A stretch of 48,035 nucleotides of DNA. Source: Kitasatospora cheerisanensis KCTC 2395 (GTDB lineage Bacteria; Actinomycetota; Actinomycetes; Streptomycetales; Streptomycetaceae). The stretch is taken from NCBI RefSeq assembly GCF_000696185.1, contig NZ_KK853997.1, forward strand, positions 970,593 to 1,018,627, in the 5' to 3' direction. A program made the translations under genes and the position numbers. The notes under the pieces were generated by a model. The model did no database searches. It saw only the letters and a program-made list of their open reading frames with translations, and was not told the DNA's origin. Shown in pieces: positions 26,102 through 35,787 of the stretch (its first letter is position 1; the number at the start of each line of letters is the position of its first letter).

Positions 26102-27605
26102 TTACGCGTCCTCGACCAGGAGGCGCGCGTTGACGGTGGGGTTGCCGGCCTGGACGAGCGGGAAGGCGGTGCCGATCTCCTCGGAGTGGCCGGGCACGTC
26201 GATGCGGACGGACAGCGCCCGGTCGACGAGTTGCTCCTGCGGCATCCGGAAGTCGAGGTTGATGATGCCGTTCTTGACGCAGGTCGGACACTTGCGCGGG
26301 GTCTTCGGCTGGAAGAAGTAGCGCTGCGCGACCGGCTCGCCGTCGGAGAGCAGCGTCACGACGAAGGAGCCGGGGATGTTCAGCCGGTCGATGCCCTTCA
26401 CCCGGACCGAGACCGGGTTGGCGCTGCGGAACGCGAACGTGCCGACGGCGTCGGTGCTTCCGGACAGGTTCTCCAAGACGTTCTCCGGGGGCTGGGGAGG
26501 TCCAGCCGGTCGTACGAGACCAGGCTCTCGATGGTCTGGTCGGCCGTCTCGGTGAACGGCGGCAGCGCGTTGAACGGCGAGGTGAGCCAGCCGGTGTCGG
26601 CGCCCAGGGTGGACCGGAAGCCGGTGAGGGTGGTGCCGCCGACGCGGGTCTGCCAGCTCAGCCAGAGGCGGTCGATGTTGCAGTGGAAGAACCAGAACAC
26701 CGGGTCGTAGGAGGCGACGTTCTGGTCGCCCATGGTCGGCCCGATCGCGCCGTGGCCGCCGTCGTGGGCCTGGATCGAGAAGTCCTGGTAGCCGTTCACG
26801 TTGTACGCGCCCCAGAGCGACTGGGTCAGCGAGGTGGCGATGTCCTCCAGCACGCCGAAGTTCTGGACGTTCTGCGCGATGCCGGCGACCGAGTACCGCT
26901 GGGTGGTGTAGGGGAAGTAGCCGGTGACGGGCTGCGGCGTCGCCTTGGCGCCGGGGTCGGCGGGCAGCACGTACTTGTCGAGCGGCGGGTGCTGGAGGCG
27001 GTCGGGCAGGTTGGTCGAGATGTCCCAGTAGGGAAGCGTCACGGCCTCGCAGCCGGGGACGGAGCGCAGCGCGTTCTCGAAGTTGAGCAGGTACTGGCGG
27101 TGCCACGGGTTGAAGCGGTCCTCGTGGTGCAGGCACCAGCTCTGCGGGAGGCCGTGCTGGCCGGCCAGCGCGAAGTAGCTGTCGGGGGCGTTCGCGTCAC
27201 GGGCCATCAGGCCGGTGAACGCCGTCTTGAGCAGCTCGAACTCGGCCTCGGTGAGGGTGGTGACGTCCTTGCGGAGCCGGGTCGGGGCGGCGCCGCCGGG
27301 CGGCGGGGGCTGCCGGCGGTGGCGGTGCCGAGGGGGTAGCCGTTGACGATCCAGTTCTTGAAGGTCTGCGCGCGGTCGGCGCTCCACTTGCCCGCGGCGT
27401 CCGGCGGCATCTGGGCGTTGGGCGGCGAGGTCTGCGCGAGGACGGCCAGCGCGTTCTTCTTCACCCCGTCGTAGGTGCCGAGTTCGATGCCCTTGGCGGC
27501 CATGTGGGAGATGTCCTCGGGGCGGAAGAAGAAGCGGATGTCCGCCATGTAGGTCGGTGCGGCGACGACTTGATCGGCGGGCGGGTTTCCTGGGGTGGTG
27601 TTCAT
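26102..27605 (-). CDS. Tyrosinase / polyphenol-oxidase-like dicopper enzyme with extra N-terminal domain (two one-base gaps)
   Basis: About 501 residues after restoring one base near 27305 and one near 26490. The N-terminal ~90 residues (IRFFFRPEDISHMAAKGIEL, then NAQMPPDAAGKWSADRAQTF and KNWIVNGYPLG) resemble the small MPP-W-I-G domain seen beside some oxidases, but there is no CxxCH. The core has CuA ligands in SWCLHHEDRFNPWHRQYL and CuB ligands in HDGGHGAIG and FWFFHCNIDRLWLSWQ. The C-terminus (KCPTCVKNGIINLDFRMPQE, NPTVNARLLVEDA) resembles the plant PPO C-terminal region. No signal peptide. No MelC1-type copper chaperone is adjacent. It probably oxidises phenols; the natural substrate is unknown. 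Confidence 0.87.
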
Positions 27606-28021
27606 GCTTCCTCCGCTGGGCTCCGGACGGGCGTGGGGCCGGCCGCACGGTGCGGTCGGCCGGGCGCGTCGGCCGGCGGCCGGATCCTCCGGGAGGTGCT
27701 GGGCGACCGACGCATGGGGCCATGCTCGGAGCGGCGGCGGGCGGGGGCCACGCAGGATGGGCCGGACAGTGCGCACCCACTCGGCCGAACTCCCGCCGGG
27801 TGCGGCGTCCCTCCCCGCGCCGGCCGGCCCGGCGGCGTCCGGGTGGGCGGCGCGCGGGCCGCGGGAGGCGTCGGCCGGTGTGCGCCGTCCGTGGTGGTGA
27901 TCGTCACACGGGTGGGCGCGGTCCCGTCGGGGGCGGGCGGCATACGCTGATCGGCCCGGAGGCCACCGGGCGGCGGCCGGCCCGGGTCCGGTCGTGGGCC
28001 GTTCGACGGAGAGGCAGCGCA
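27606..28021. other. Divergent intergenic region (416 bases)
   Basis: Between the tyrosinase (minus) and the amidohydrolase (plus). CATACGCT near 27950 could be a -10 for the amidohydrolase, and GGAGAGG precedes its GTG. I find no repeat, RNA or convincing gene; the many open frames here are GC artefacts. Confidence 0.45.
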
Positions 28022-28951
28022 GTGAGTTCACCCCAGCAGGCCCGCAGCGAGCGGGGGGACGACGGGCAGCGGCGCGGCGCGGAGGCGGCGGAGGTGCGCC
28101 GGTTCTGGGCCGGCCTCGGGCTGCCCGGGCTGATCGACGTGCACACCCACTTCATGCCGGAGCGGGTGCTGCGCAAGGTCTGGGAGTACTTCGACGCCAA
28201 CGGGCCGCTGGTCGGCGGCCTGGCCTGGCCGATCACCTACCGCACCGAGGAGGCCGAACGCACCGCCGTGCTGCGGGAGTTCGGCGTCCGGGCGTTCACC
28301 TCGATGCTGTACCCGCACAAGCCGGGGATGGCCCGCTGGCTGAACGACTGGGCGGTCGGCTTCGCCGGCCGCACCCCGGACTGCCTGCACACCGCGACGC
28401 TGTACCCGGAGCCGGACACCGGGGCGTACGTCCGGGAGGCGCTGGACGCGGGCGCCCGGGTGTTCAAGGCGCACGTCCAGGTCGGCGACTACGATCCGGC
28501 GGACGGGCAACTGCGGTCCGCGTGGGGGATGTTGGCCGAGGCGGGCGTCCCGGTGGTGATGCACTGCGGGTCCGGTCCGGCGCCGGGCCGCTTCACCGGG
28601 CCCGGGCCGGCCGCCCAGGTGCTCGCCGCGCATCCGCGACTGCGGCTGATCGTCGCCCACTTGGGCATGCCGGAGTACGAGGAGTTCCTCGACCTGGCGG
28701 AGCGGTACGAGCACGTCCACCTGGACACCACGATGGCGTTCACCGACTTCACCGAGAGCTTCATGCCGTTCCCGCGCCGCGCGCTGCCCCGGCTGGCCGG
28801 GCTCGGCGACCGGATCCTGCTGGGCACCGACTTCCCCAACATCCCGTACCCCTACCTGCACCAACTCCACGCCCTGGAACGGCTGGACCTCGGCGCCGAC
28901 TGGCTGCGGGCGGTCTGCCACGACAACGCGGCGAAGCTGTTCGGGCTCTGA
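28022..28951 (+). CDS. Amidohydrolase-2 family metal-dependent hydrolase/decarboxylase
   Basis: 309 residues. The TIM-barrel metal site opens with LIDVHTHFMPERVL (HxH), then VVMHCGSGPAPGRF (His), LIVAHLGMPEYEEF (His), and ends with RILLGTDFPNIPYPY (Asp). This is the ACMSD/aminohydrolase-2 pattern of enzymes that decarboxylate or hydrolyse aromatic and other carboxylates. The substrate is unknown. GTG start with GGAGAGGCAGC upstream; the longer upstream frame overlaps the intergenic region without a ribosome site. Its position opposite a phenol oxidase is suggestive of aromatic metabolism, but that is inference. Confidence 0.88.
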   Translation: MSSPQQARSERGDDGQRRGAEAAEVRRFWAGLGLPGLIDVHTHFMPERVLRKVWEYFDANGPLVGGLAWPITYRTEEAERTAVLREFGVRAFTSMLYPHKPGMARWLNDWAVGFAGRTPDCLHTATLYPEPDTGAYVREALDAGARVFKAHVQVGDYDPADGQLRSAWGMLAEAGVPVVMHCGSGPAPGRFTGPGPAAQVLAAHPRLRLIVAHLGMPEYEEFLDLAERYEHVHLDTTMAFTDFTESFMPFPRRALPRLAGLGDRILLGTDFPNIPYPYLHQLHALERLDLGADWLRAVCHDNAAKLFGL

Positions 28952-29037
28952 GCCTCCGTCAGGTGGCGGGGGTCCGCCCCGGGGCGTATGCCTGCGGGTG
29001 GACGCCGCCCGGCCGGGCCGCTGGCTACCATCGCCGC

Positions 29038-30225
29038 ATGGATCGGGACCTGCCGCGCGCGCCGTGGCCGATGCAGCTGCCGCCGGGGGTCTGGACGGCG
29101 CTGAGCTGGTGCGCCGCCGGGCTGTTCTCCCTGGTGCTCTTCCTGTCGACGACGTACCGGATGTCGCCGCAGTCGGGGCTCTCGGGTCCGGTGGTCACGC
29201 CCGGGCTGCGGGCGGCGCTGGCCGTGGCGCTGGCGCTGCCCGCGGGCTGGGCGCTGCGGCGGCCGGAGCGGGTCCTCGGCGTGCTGCTGGCGGAGTCGGC
29301 GGTGGTGGCGCTGCTGCTCGGCGAGCAGGCCTGGCCGTTCTACCTGGCGACGAACTGCCTGATCGGCTACCTCGCCGCGGTCCGTCCCCGCCGGGTGACC
29401 GTCCTGGCCGGCACCGCCTCGTTCGCGGTCTGGCTGGTCGAGGAGGTGCTGACGCTGCACGGCACGGAGCAGTTCAGCGACTTCGCCAGCCGTGCCGCCG
29501 CCCTCGCGGCGGGCATCGCGGTCCCCTGGGCGATCGGCAACTCGGTGCGCCAGCAGCGCCGTTACCACGAGGCGCTGCGCGCGCACGCCGCCGACCGGGC
29601 GATCGCGGCCGAACGGCTGCGGATCGCCCGGGAGTTGCACGACGTGGTGGCCCACAGCATCGGCGTGATCGCGATCCAGTCCGGCGCGGCGCGCCTGGTG
29701 CTGGACGTCGAACCCGCGGGCGTGCGACGGGCGTTGGACGCCATCGAGGCGACCAGCCGGGAGACGCTGGCCGGCCTGCGGCGGATGCTCGTCTCGCTCC
29801 GCCGGGCCGAGGACGCCGAGGGCTCCGCGCACGCCGACCCGCCCGCGGGCCTGGAGGCCGTCGACCGGCTGGCGGAGACCATGGCGCTGGCCGGGGTCGC
29901 GGTGGAGGTGCGGCGGTGGGGGCAGCTGCGGCCGTTGCCGCCGGAGATCGACCTGGCCGCGTTCCGGATCGTGCAGGAGTCCGTCACCAACGTCCTACGG
30001 CACGCGGGCGTCGGCCGTTGCCAGGTGCACCTCGTCTACCGGGAAGGGGAGTTGGACGTGGAGGTGGTCGACGACGGGTGCGGCTCGGCGTCCGGGCGGC
30101 GGGCCGCCGGGGCCGGGTACGGGATCTCGGGGATGCGCGAGCGGGTCGCCCTGCTGCACGGCCGGTTCAGCGCCGGACCCCGCACCGGGGGCGGCTTCCG
30201 GGTCGCCGCGAGGCTGCCCGCATGA
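29038..30225 (+). CDS. Sensor histidine kinase (HisKA_3 type)
   Basis: 395 residues. Four to five hydrophobic segments lie in the first ~165 residues (for example [48 protein letters not shown]), with little extracytoplasmic sequence. The dimerisation/phosphoacceptor motif is [19 protein letters not shown] with His201. The HATPase domain has [14 protein letters not shown] (N box), VEVVDDGCG (G1) and [16 protein letters not shown] (G2). Signal unknown. The ATG follows TACCAT by 6 bases, so transcription may be leaderless. The stop overlaps the regulator start (ATGA). Confidence 0.93.
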   Translation: MDRDLPRAPWPMQLPPGVWTALSWCAAGLFSLVLFLSTTYRMSPQSGLSGPVVTPGLRAALAVALALPAGWALRRPERVLGVLLAESAVVALLLGEQAWPFYLATNCLIGYLAAVRPRRVTVLAGTASFAVWLVEEVLTLHGTEQFSDFASRAAALAAGIAVPWAIGNSVRQQRRYHEALRAHAADRAIAAERLRIARELHDVVAHSIGVIAIQSGAARLVLDVEPAGVRRALDAIEATSRETLAGLRRMLVSLRRAEDAEGSAHADPPAGLEAVDRLAETMALAGVAVEVRRWGQLRPLPPEIDLAAFRIVQESVTNVLRHAGVGRCQVHLVYREGELDVEVVDDGCGSASGRRAAGAGYGISGMRERVALLHGRFSAGPRTGGGFRVAARLPA

Positions 30226-30907
30226 CGCCCGGAACCGACGGCGGGGCGGCGATCCGGGTGCTGCTCGCCGACGACCAGGAACTGGTCCGCGCCGGCCTCG
30301 GCATGGCCGTCGCCCACTCCCCCGGGCTGGAGCTCGCGGGCGAGGCCGCCACGGGCGCGGAGGCCGTCCGGCTGGCCGGGGAGCTCCACCCGGACGTGGT
30401 GGTGATGGACATCCGGATGCCCGGCACGGACGGCATCGAGGCCACCCGCCTGCTCAGCGCGGGCGCGGCCGGCCCGCGCCCCGGGTGCTGATCCTGACCA
30501 CCTTCGACGACGACGAGAACGTGTACGCCGCCCTGCGGGCCGGTGCGAGCGGCTTCCTGGTCAAGGACATGGCGCTGGTGGACATCCTCGCCGCCGTCCG
30601 GGTGGTCGCCGCCGGCGACGCCCTGATCGCGCCGAGCGTCACCCGGCGGCTGATCGCCGACCTCACCGCCCGCCCCGACCCGGCCGTCCCGAAGCGCCCC
30701 CTGCCGCCGATCACCGAGCGGGAGCGCGAGGTGCTCACGCTGGTCGGCCGCGGCCTGTCCAACGGAGAGATCGCCGAGCAGCTGTTCATCGCCCCCGCCA
30801 CCGCCAAGACCCATGTCGCCCGCCTGCTCGCCAAGTTGAACGCCCGTGACCGGGTCCAGCTGGTCATCGCCGCCTTCGATGCGGGCCTGGTGTCGCCGTC
30901 CGGCTGA
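30222..30907 (+). CDS. NarL-family response regulator, cognate of the adjacent kinase (one-base gap)
   Basis: About 228 residues after restoring one base near 30480 (GCCCCGGG run), where the receiver reads RPGC-stop instead of [14 protein letters not shown]. Phosphoacceptor Asp63 in [13 protein letters not shown], Lys in [10 protein letters not shown]. The HTH domain has [20 protein letters not shown] and [20 protein letters not shown]. The 4-base overlap with the kinase gene makes the pair a two-component system. Target genes cannot be named. A strong hairpin follows. Confidence 0.9.
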
Positions 30908-30965
30908 GCCGCCCCTGAACCGCGCCCGATCCGCCCCTGAGCCGGCCCTGAGCCCGCCCGCTCGG

Positions 30966-31016
30966 GCCCGTTGTCCCTGTCCGGCCCTTCGAGCGGGCGG
31001 GACAGGGACAACGGGC
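30966..31016. terminator. 17-bp perfect stem hairpin between convergent genes
   Basis: GCCCGTTGTCCCTGTCC (30966-30982) pairs exactly with 31000-31016 around a 17-base loop that is itself GC-rich. It lies between the response regulator (plus) and the hydrolase (minus). Confidence 0.8.
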
Positions 31017-31023
31017 ACTCCGG

Positions 31024-32209
31024 TCACGGGAGTTGGACGGAGACCTCGGGCTCGGCCGGGGACGGGCCGTCGAACAGAGGCTGCGGCTTCCCCTTCAGGT
31101 GGAGGTCGAAGAAGGCGCCGAGGTAGGTCCGGGTGATCTCGATGCCCCGGGCCGGATCGATCGCGCCGGGCGTGCTCGGCAGGCCCACAGCCCGGGCGAG
31201 CAGCAGCACGTCGCTGAAGGTGCCGTGCTCGGCGCCCGCGACGGTGAGGCGGCGCTTCCAGCCGTCCAGGCGGCTCCAGGCCTCGTCCCAGCTCGGGTCC
31301 GCGCCCGGGGCCTCGCCGGCGGCGGCGCCGAAGAGCAGGAACGGCCGCCCGTCGAGGCCGCCGGCGGGGACCGGGGCGAAGAAGGTGCCGTCCATGTTCA
31401 CCCCGGCCCGGACCCGGCTGTCGGCGGCCATCGTCGAGGCGGTGGCGTCGCCGCCGATGGAGTGCCCGGCCATGCCGATCCGGTGACGGTCGATCAGGCG
31501 CGCGAGCGGCCAGGGCGAGCGCTCCGTGGTCAGCCGGTCGATCACGAAGGACGCGTCCTTCGCCCGGCTCTCGGCGATCGCCGCCGGCCCGCCCGCCGGC
31601 GGCCGGTCGCAGATGGCGCAGGTCTCCGTCCGGCCGTCCGGGAAGGTGACGCCGGTCGACTCGTACGGGTGGTCGATCAGCGCGACCACGTAGCCCCGGC
31701 TTGCCAGGTCCTCGGCGATGCCGGTGGACAGCGCGCGCGGGTAGGTGAATCCGGGCGAGAGCAGCACCAGCGGGAACCGGCCGGGCGCCGGCTGCGCGCC
31801 CGTCCGCGCCCAGGTGCCGGTGGCGGCCAGCGCCTCCGGCGGCAGGCCCGCTCCCGGGCCTTCGCCGCGAGGAACAGCCGGGCCTCCTCGGTGGTCATGT
31901 AGGGCGTGGGCGTCCCGCTGCCCGCCCGGGCCGGGTAGTACATCGACAGCATCAGCTCCCGCGGCCCCGCCGACGGCACCCACGGGTCCTGGCGGTGCTG
32001 GTCGACGAGGTGCAGCAGGTCGCGCCCGACCGCGAACGGGCCGGTGGGGCGCGGAAGTTCAGCGGTGAATCCGGTTGTGGTCCCGGCCGGGGATGCGGCA
32101 GGCAGGGAGGCGGTGGACGCGGTGGCGAAGGCGGGGCCGCGGCGGCGACCGGCAGCGGCAGCAGGAGGGCGAGTGCGGCGGCGACGGCCGCCCTTCGGGT
32201 ACTGGTCAT
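31024..32209 (-). CDS. Secreted alpha/beta hydrolase (PAF-acetylhydrolase/lipase-like), two one-base gaps
   Basis: About 395 residues after restoring one base near 32130 (GCGGCCCCGCC run) and one near 31870. The N-terminal signal is MTSTRRAAVAAALALLLPLP followed by VAAAA; after repair the mature protein runs AFATASTASLPAASP and FTAELPRPTGPFAVG. The hydrolase core has LVLLSPGFTYP (oxyanion region), the nucleophile elbow GMAGHSIGGDATA (G-H-S-I-G), NMDGTFF with a possible catalytic Asp, and AEHGTFSD with the His. Similar to platelet-activating-factor acetylhydrolase-like esterases of actinomycetes. Extracellular ester hydrolysis is likely. Confidence 0.88.
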
Positions 32210-32215
32210 GCCTCC

Positions 32216-32227
32216 GAACCTAGGTTC
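32216..32227 (-). promoter_or_regulatory. Palindrome over the -10 of the hydrolase gene
   Basis: GAACCTAGGTTC is a perfect 12-bp palindrome. On the minus strand it holds TAGGTT seven bases before the ATG at 32209, the same -10-like box and spacing as at the aldo/keto reductase gene. It may be both promoter and operator, giving a leaderless transcript. Confidence 0.45.
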
Positions 32228-32319
32228 CGCACCCCGTGCCTGACGTCTGCTCGGGAGCGGATCCCCGCGTACGCTCCGGGGCCGATCCGGCCTCCGCCTG
32301 CGGGGGTACGGCGGCCGGG

Positions 32320-32342
32320 CTGTCCGTGGCGCTGGCTAGGGT
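32320..32342 (+). promoter_or_regulatory. Shared promoter element upstream of the DUF4132 gene (copy 2)
   Basis: CTGTCC, five bases, GCTGGCTAGGGT: same bases and spacing as 22267-22289 upstream of the WGR paralogue. It stands 79 bases before the GTG start. Confidence 0.6.
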
Positions 32343-32421
32343 CGTCCCAACAGTCGTCCGGTCTGCCGCCCCGCCGCAATGCCGCTCGGGGCACCGGCGG
32401 GCCGGCTGGTCAGGAGGACCG

Positions 32422-35400
32422 GTGCAGAACCTCGCCCCCGCCCCGCAGCCGTCCGGTTGCCGTGACGATTCGCCGTACGACGAGGCGTTCGTGATGCCCG
32501 ACCCCTGGCGGCCGCTGGCGCTGCCCCGGCGTGGCGGCGGCGTCGAGTCGCCGGCGGACCGGCCCGGTCCGGAGGCCGTCGCCGCCGAGGACGCGCTGCT
32601 CGCGGAGAGCCGCGAGGCGATCGAGCGGGTGCTCGACGGCGAGGGCCACGACCCGGAGTTGGCGACTGCCGCGTGGGCGTACCTCGGCGGCGCGGCCGAC
32701 CCGTTGGGGGCGGCGCTGATGCCGTCGCTGCTGCCGCCCGGGGAGTGGTGGGGCGACGAGCGGTGGGCCGAACTGGTCGACGCGTGGACGGCGCGGCACG
32801 GGCTGGCCTTCGCGGTGCACGCGGCCGTCCTGGCGCTGGACGTCAAGCGGCAGACCGGCAGGGGCAGTTCGGGGGACGTCGGACAGCTGGTCCGGTACGA
32901 CCTGCTGTGCGAGAACTACTCGATCCCCGCGCCGTACGGCCTGGTCCGCTGGGCGCGCCACCTGCTGTCGATCGCCGACGAGCCCGCCTATCTGGCGGCC
33001 CGCACCGCGCTGGCGGCGCTGCGCACCACGCCGGGCCGCCGGGTGGTGGCGGCGTACCTGATGCCCGAGGTGACCGGCTGGGTGGACGACTGCCTGGCCG
33101 AGGAGCCGGCGTACGGGAGCGAGGGCGCGGTGTACCGGACGCTGCTGATGGCCGCGCTCGGCAGCCCGGCGCAGGTGGAGCGCCTCGGGCCCAGCCCCTG
33201 GCTGATCTGGCGCGCGTGGACCACGAGCCTGGTCGCCACGCTGGCCGACGGCACGGGCAACGCCTGCGTGCCGTTGCTGGCGGCGGCGCTGCGCGAGGCG
33301 GAGGACGGCGCGGCGGCGCGTGAACGCGCCGATTTCCTGCTGGAGTTCCGCACCGACGAGGCGTTCGGGGCGCTGCTGGCCGGCCTGGCGAACCGGTACG
33401 TCGCCCCGGTGCTGCGGGAGGCGCTGCGGCGCGATCCGGTGCGCGGGGCACGGCTGTTGGCCTCGGCTGCCCGGGCCGGCGACGAGGACGCCCGGCAGAC
33501 CCTGAACCGCCACCTGCGGGCGTTCCGGGCACTGCTGCCCCGGATACTTGCCCAACTCGACGCCGCCACGGCCGAGTTCGTCTCCTCGCTGGAGGGCGCC
33601 CGGCCGCCGGCCCCGGCCGCCGATCCCTCCGCGCTGCCCGAGCTGCTGACCGGCCCGCCGTGGACGCGGCCGCGCCGAGCGGTCAAGCCGAAGGTGATGA
33701 CGGGTCTGGTGGTCGAGGAGTCCGCTCAACTGCACTGGCAGCAGGGCGAACTGGAGGAGTGGGCGGAGAACGCGCGCCTCGAGTCCTGGTGGCGGTATCC
33801 GGAGTCCACCGACTGGGCGGCGGCCGCCGCACGGGATTGGCGTGACGGTCAAGACCTGTGGTCGGCCTGCCGGTTGCTGCACCAGGGCCCGGTGGGAGTG
33901 CTCGCGCCGCTGCTGGCGCAGTGGCGCCCGGGCCGGCTCGACGCGGACCTGGAGTTTCTGCGGCCGGTGCTCGCCAAGTTCGGCCCGGCGGCGGTTCCGG
34001 TGGCGCTGCACGCGGCCCGGTCCCGTCCGGCGACCATGGCGCCGCTGCTGCTGCCGATACTGGACGTGGCGGCGGCCCGGGTGCTGGCCGACGGCCTGAT
34101 ACGCCTCAAGTCCGTCGCGGGGACCGCGCGTTCGTGGTTCGCCCGGCACGGCACGGCGGGCGCGCTGCTGCTCGTCCCGGACGCGCTGGCCAAGCCGGGC
34201 CGGGGCCGGACGGCCGCCGAAGCGGCGCTGCGGCTGGTGGCGGCGTCCGGCGGCGGCGACGCGCTGCTGGCGGCGGTGGCGGAGCGTCACGGCGCGGAGG
34301 CCTCGGCGGCGATCGGCGCCGTGCTGGCGGCGGATCCGCTGGAGAGCGCGCTGCCCGCGCGGATGCCGGAGCCCCCGGAGTGGCTGGAGCCGGCCGTCCT
34401 GCCGCAGGTGCTGCTGGCGTCCTCCGGGGCGGCGCTGCCGGAGCCGGCGGTCCGTCACCTGGTGGTGATGGCCGCACTCGGCAAGCCGGGCGCCCCGTAC
34501 CCGGGTCTCGCCCAGGTCGCCGGGGCGTGCCGTCCGGAGTCCCTGGCCGAGTTCGCGTGGGCGCTGTTCGAGGAGTGGCGGCAGGCCGGGCTGCCCGCGG
34601 AGGACAGTTGGACGCTGACCCTGCTCGGCGAGTGGGGCGACGACGGGACCGCCGGCCGGCTGACCCCGGTGCTCCGCGCCTGGCCCGGCCAGAACGCCCA
34701 CCGGCGCGCCGTGGACGGCCTGGACGTGCTCGCCGCGATCGGCACGGACGCCGCCCTGCGGCACCTGCACCTGATCGCGCAACGGGTGAAGTTCACCGCG
34801 CTCAAGGCCCGGGCCCGCGAGAAGATCGCCGAGGTCGCGGAGGGCCTGGGCCTGACGGCCGATCAGCTCGCCGACCGGCTCGTCCCGGACCTGGGTCTGG
34901 ACGCGGCCGGCACCACCGTCGTCGACTACGGCTCGCGGACGTTCACGGTCGGCTTCGACGAGCAGCTGCGCCCGTTCGTGCTGGACGCGGACGGCAAGCG
35001 CCGCAAGGACCTTCCGGCGCCCGGCGCCAAGGACGACCCGCAGCTCGCACCTGCCGAACGCAAGCGCTTCGCGGCACTGAAGAAGGAGGTCCGGGCGCTC
35101 GCCGGCGACCAGATCCGGCGTCTCGAAGCCGCGATGATCGCCCGGCGCGGCTGGACTCCCGGCGAGTTCCGCGAGCTGCTGGTCACCCACCCGCTGCTCC
35201 AGCACGTCGCGCGCCGCCTCGTCTGGAGCACTGCGGAAACCGCTTTCCGCATCGCCGAGGACCGTACCTTCGCCGACGTCCACGACGTCCCGTTCGTCCT
35301 CCCCGAGGACGCCACGGTCCGCCTCGCCCACCCGCTCGACCTGGACGTCCCCGCCTGGGCCGAACTCTTCGCCGACTACGAGATCGCCCAGCCCTTCCCG

Positions 35401-35787
35401 CAACTCGCCCGCCCCGTCCACGCCTTGACCGCCGACGAGGCCGCCGGGCACCGCCTCCCCCGCTTCGAGGGCCGGACGGTCCTCTCCGGCGCCCTGCTCG
35501 GGCTGGTGAACCGGGGGTGGCAGCGCAACGGCGTGCACGACAACGGCATCGAGACCTCGCTCTCGAAGGCGCTGCCGGACGGCCGCTGGCTGAGCGTCAC
35601 CCTCGACCCGGGCCTCTACGTCGGCGCGCCCAACGAGTACCCCGAACAGACCTTGCAGGAGGTGTGGCTGGGCGCCCGCCCCGGCGAGTACTACCCCGGC
35701 GCCCCGAACCAGTACCGCTTCGCCGACCTCGACGCCCTCACCGCGTCCGAACTCCTCACCGACCTGGACCAGTTGACCACCGGCTGA
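32422..35787 (+). CDS. DUF4132 giant protein, paralogue without the WGR domain
   Basis: 1121 residues, uninterrupted. It begins VQNLAPAPQPSGCRDDSPYD and then EAFVMPDPWRPLALPRRGGG, which aligns with the region just after the linker of the paralogue at 22352 (DAFVLPASWLALVAPRRGGG). The WGR domain and most of the linker are missing, while the rest is collinear. DUF4132 is strongly conserved (VVDYGSRTFTVGFDEQLRPF, DGKRRKDLPAPGAKDDPQLA, FADLDALTASELLTDLDQL). GTG start with CAGGAGGACCG, nearly the same ribosome site as the paralogue. The tail overlaps the convergent DUF402 fragment by about 32 bases. Function unknown; a partner role for the WGR form or the MoxR operon is inference. Confidence 0.88.
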   Translation: MQNLAPAPQPSGCRDDSPYDEAFVMPDPWRPLALPRRGGGVESPADRPGPEAVAAEDALLAESREAIERVLDGEGHDPELATAAWAYLGGAADPLGAALMPSLLPPGEWWGDERWAELVDAWTARHGLAFAVHAAVLALDVKRQTGRGSSGDVGQLVRYDLLCENYSIPAPYGLVRWARHLLSIADEPAYLAARTALAALRTTPGRRVVAAYLMPEVTGWVDDCLAEEPAYGSEGAVYRTLLMAALGSPAQVERLGPSPWLIWRAWTTSLVATLADGTGNACVPLLAAALREAEDGAAARERADFLLEFRTDEAFGALLAGLANRYVAPVLREALRRDPVRGARLLASAARAGDEDARQTLNRHLRAFRALLPRILAQLDAATAEFVSSLEGARPPAPAADPSALPELLTGPPWTRPRRAVKPKVMTGLVVEESAQLHWQQGELEEWAENARLESWWRYPESTDWAAAAARDWRDGQDLWSACRLLHQGPVGVLAPLLAQWRPGRLDADLEFLRPVLAKFGPAAVPVALHAARSRPATMAPLLLPILDVAAARVLADGLIRLKSVAGTARSWFARHGTAGALLLVPDALAKPGRGRTAAEAALRLVAASGGGDALLAAVAERHGAEASAAIGAVLAADPLESALPARMPEPPEWLEPAVLPQVLLASSGAALPEPAVRHLVVMAALGKPGAPYPGLAQVAGACRPESLAEFAWALFEEWRQAGLPAEDSWTLTLLGEWGDDGTAGRLTPVLRAWPGQNAHRRAVDGLDVLAAIGTDAALRHLHLIAQRVKFTALKARAREKIAEVAEGLGLTADQLADRLVPDLGLDAAGTTVVDYGSRTFTVGFDEQLRPFVLDADGKRRKDLPAPGAKDDPQLAPAERKRFAALKKEVRALAGDQIRRLEAAMIARRGWTPGEFRELLVTHPLLQHVARRLVWSTAETAFRIAEDRTFADVHDVPFVLPEDATVRLAHPLDLDVPAWAELFADYEIAQPFPQLARPVHALTADEAAGHRLPRFEGRTVLSGALLGLVNRGWQRNGVHDNGIETSLSKALPDGRWLSVTLDPGLYVGAPNEYPEQTLQEVWLGARPGEYYPGAPNQYRFADLDALTASELLTDLDQLTTG

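Noticed and set aside
32410..35538. A 1042-residue minus-strand open frame opposite the second DUF4132 gene
   Set aside because: Same shadow effect; the plus-strand protein has clear DUF4132 conservation.
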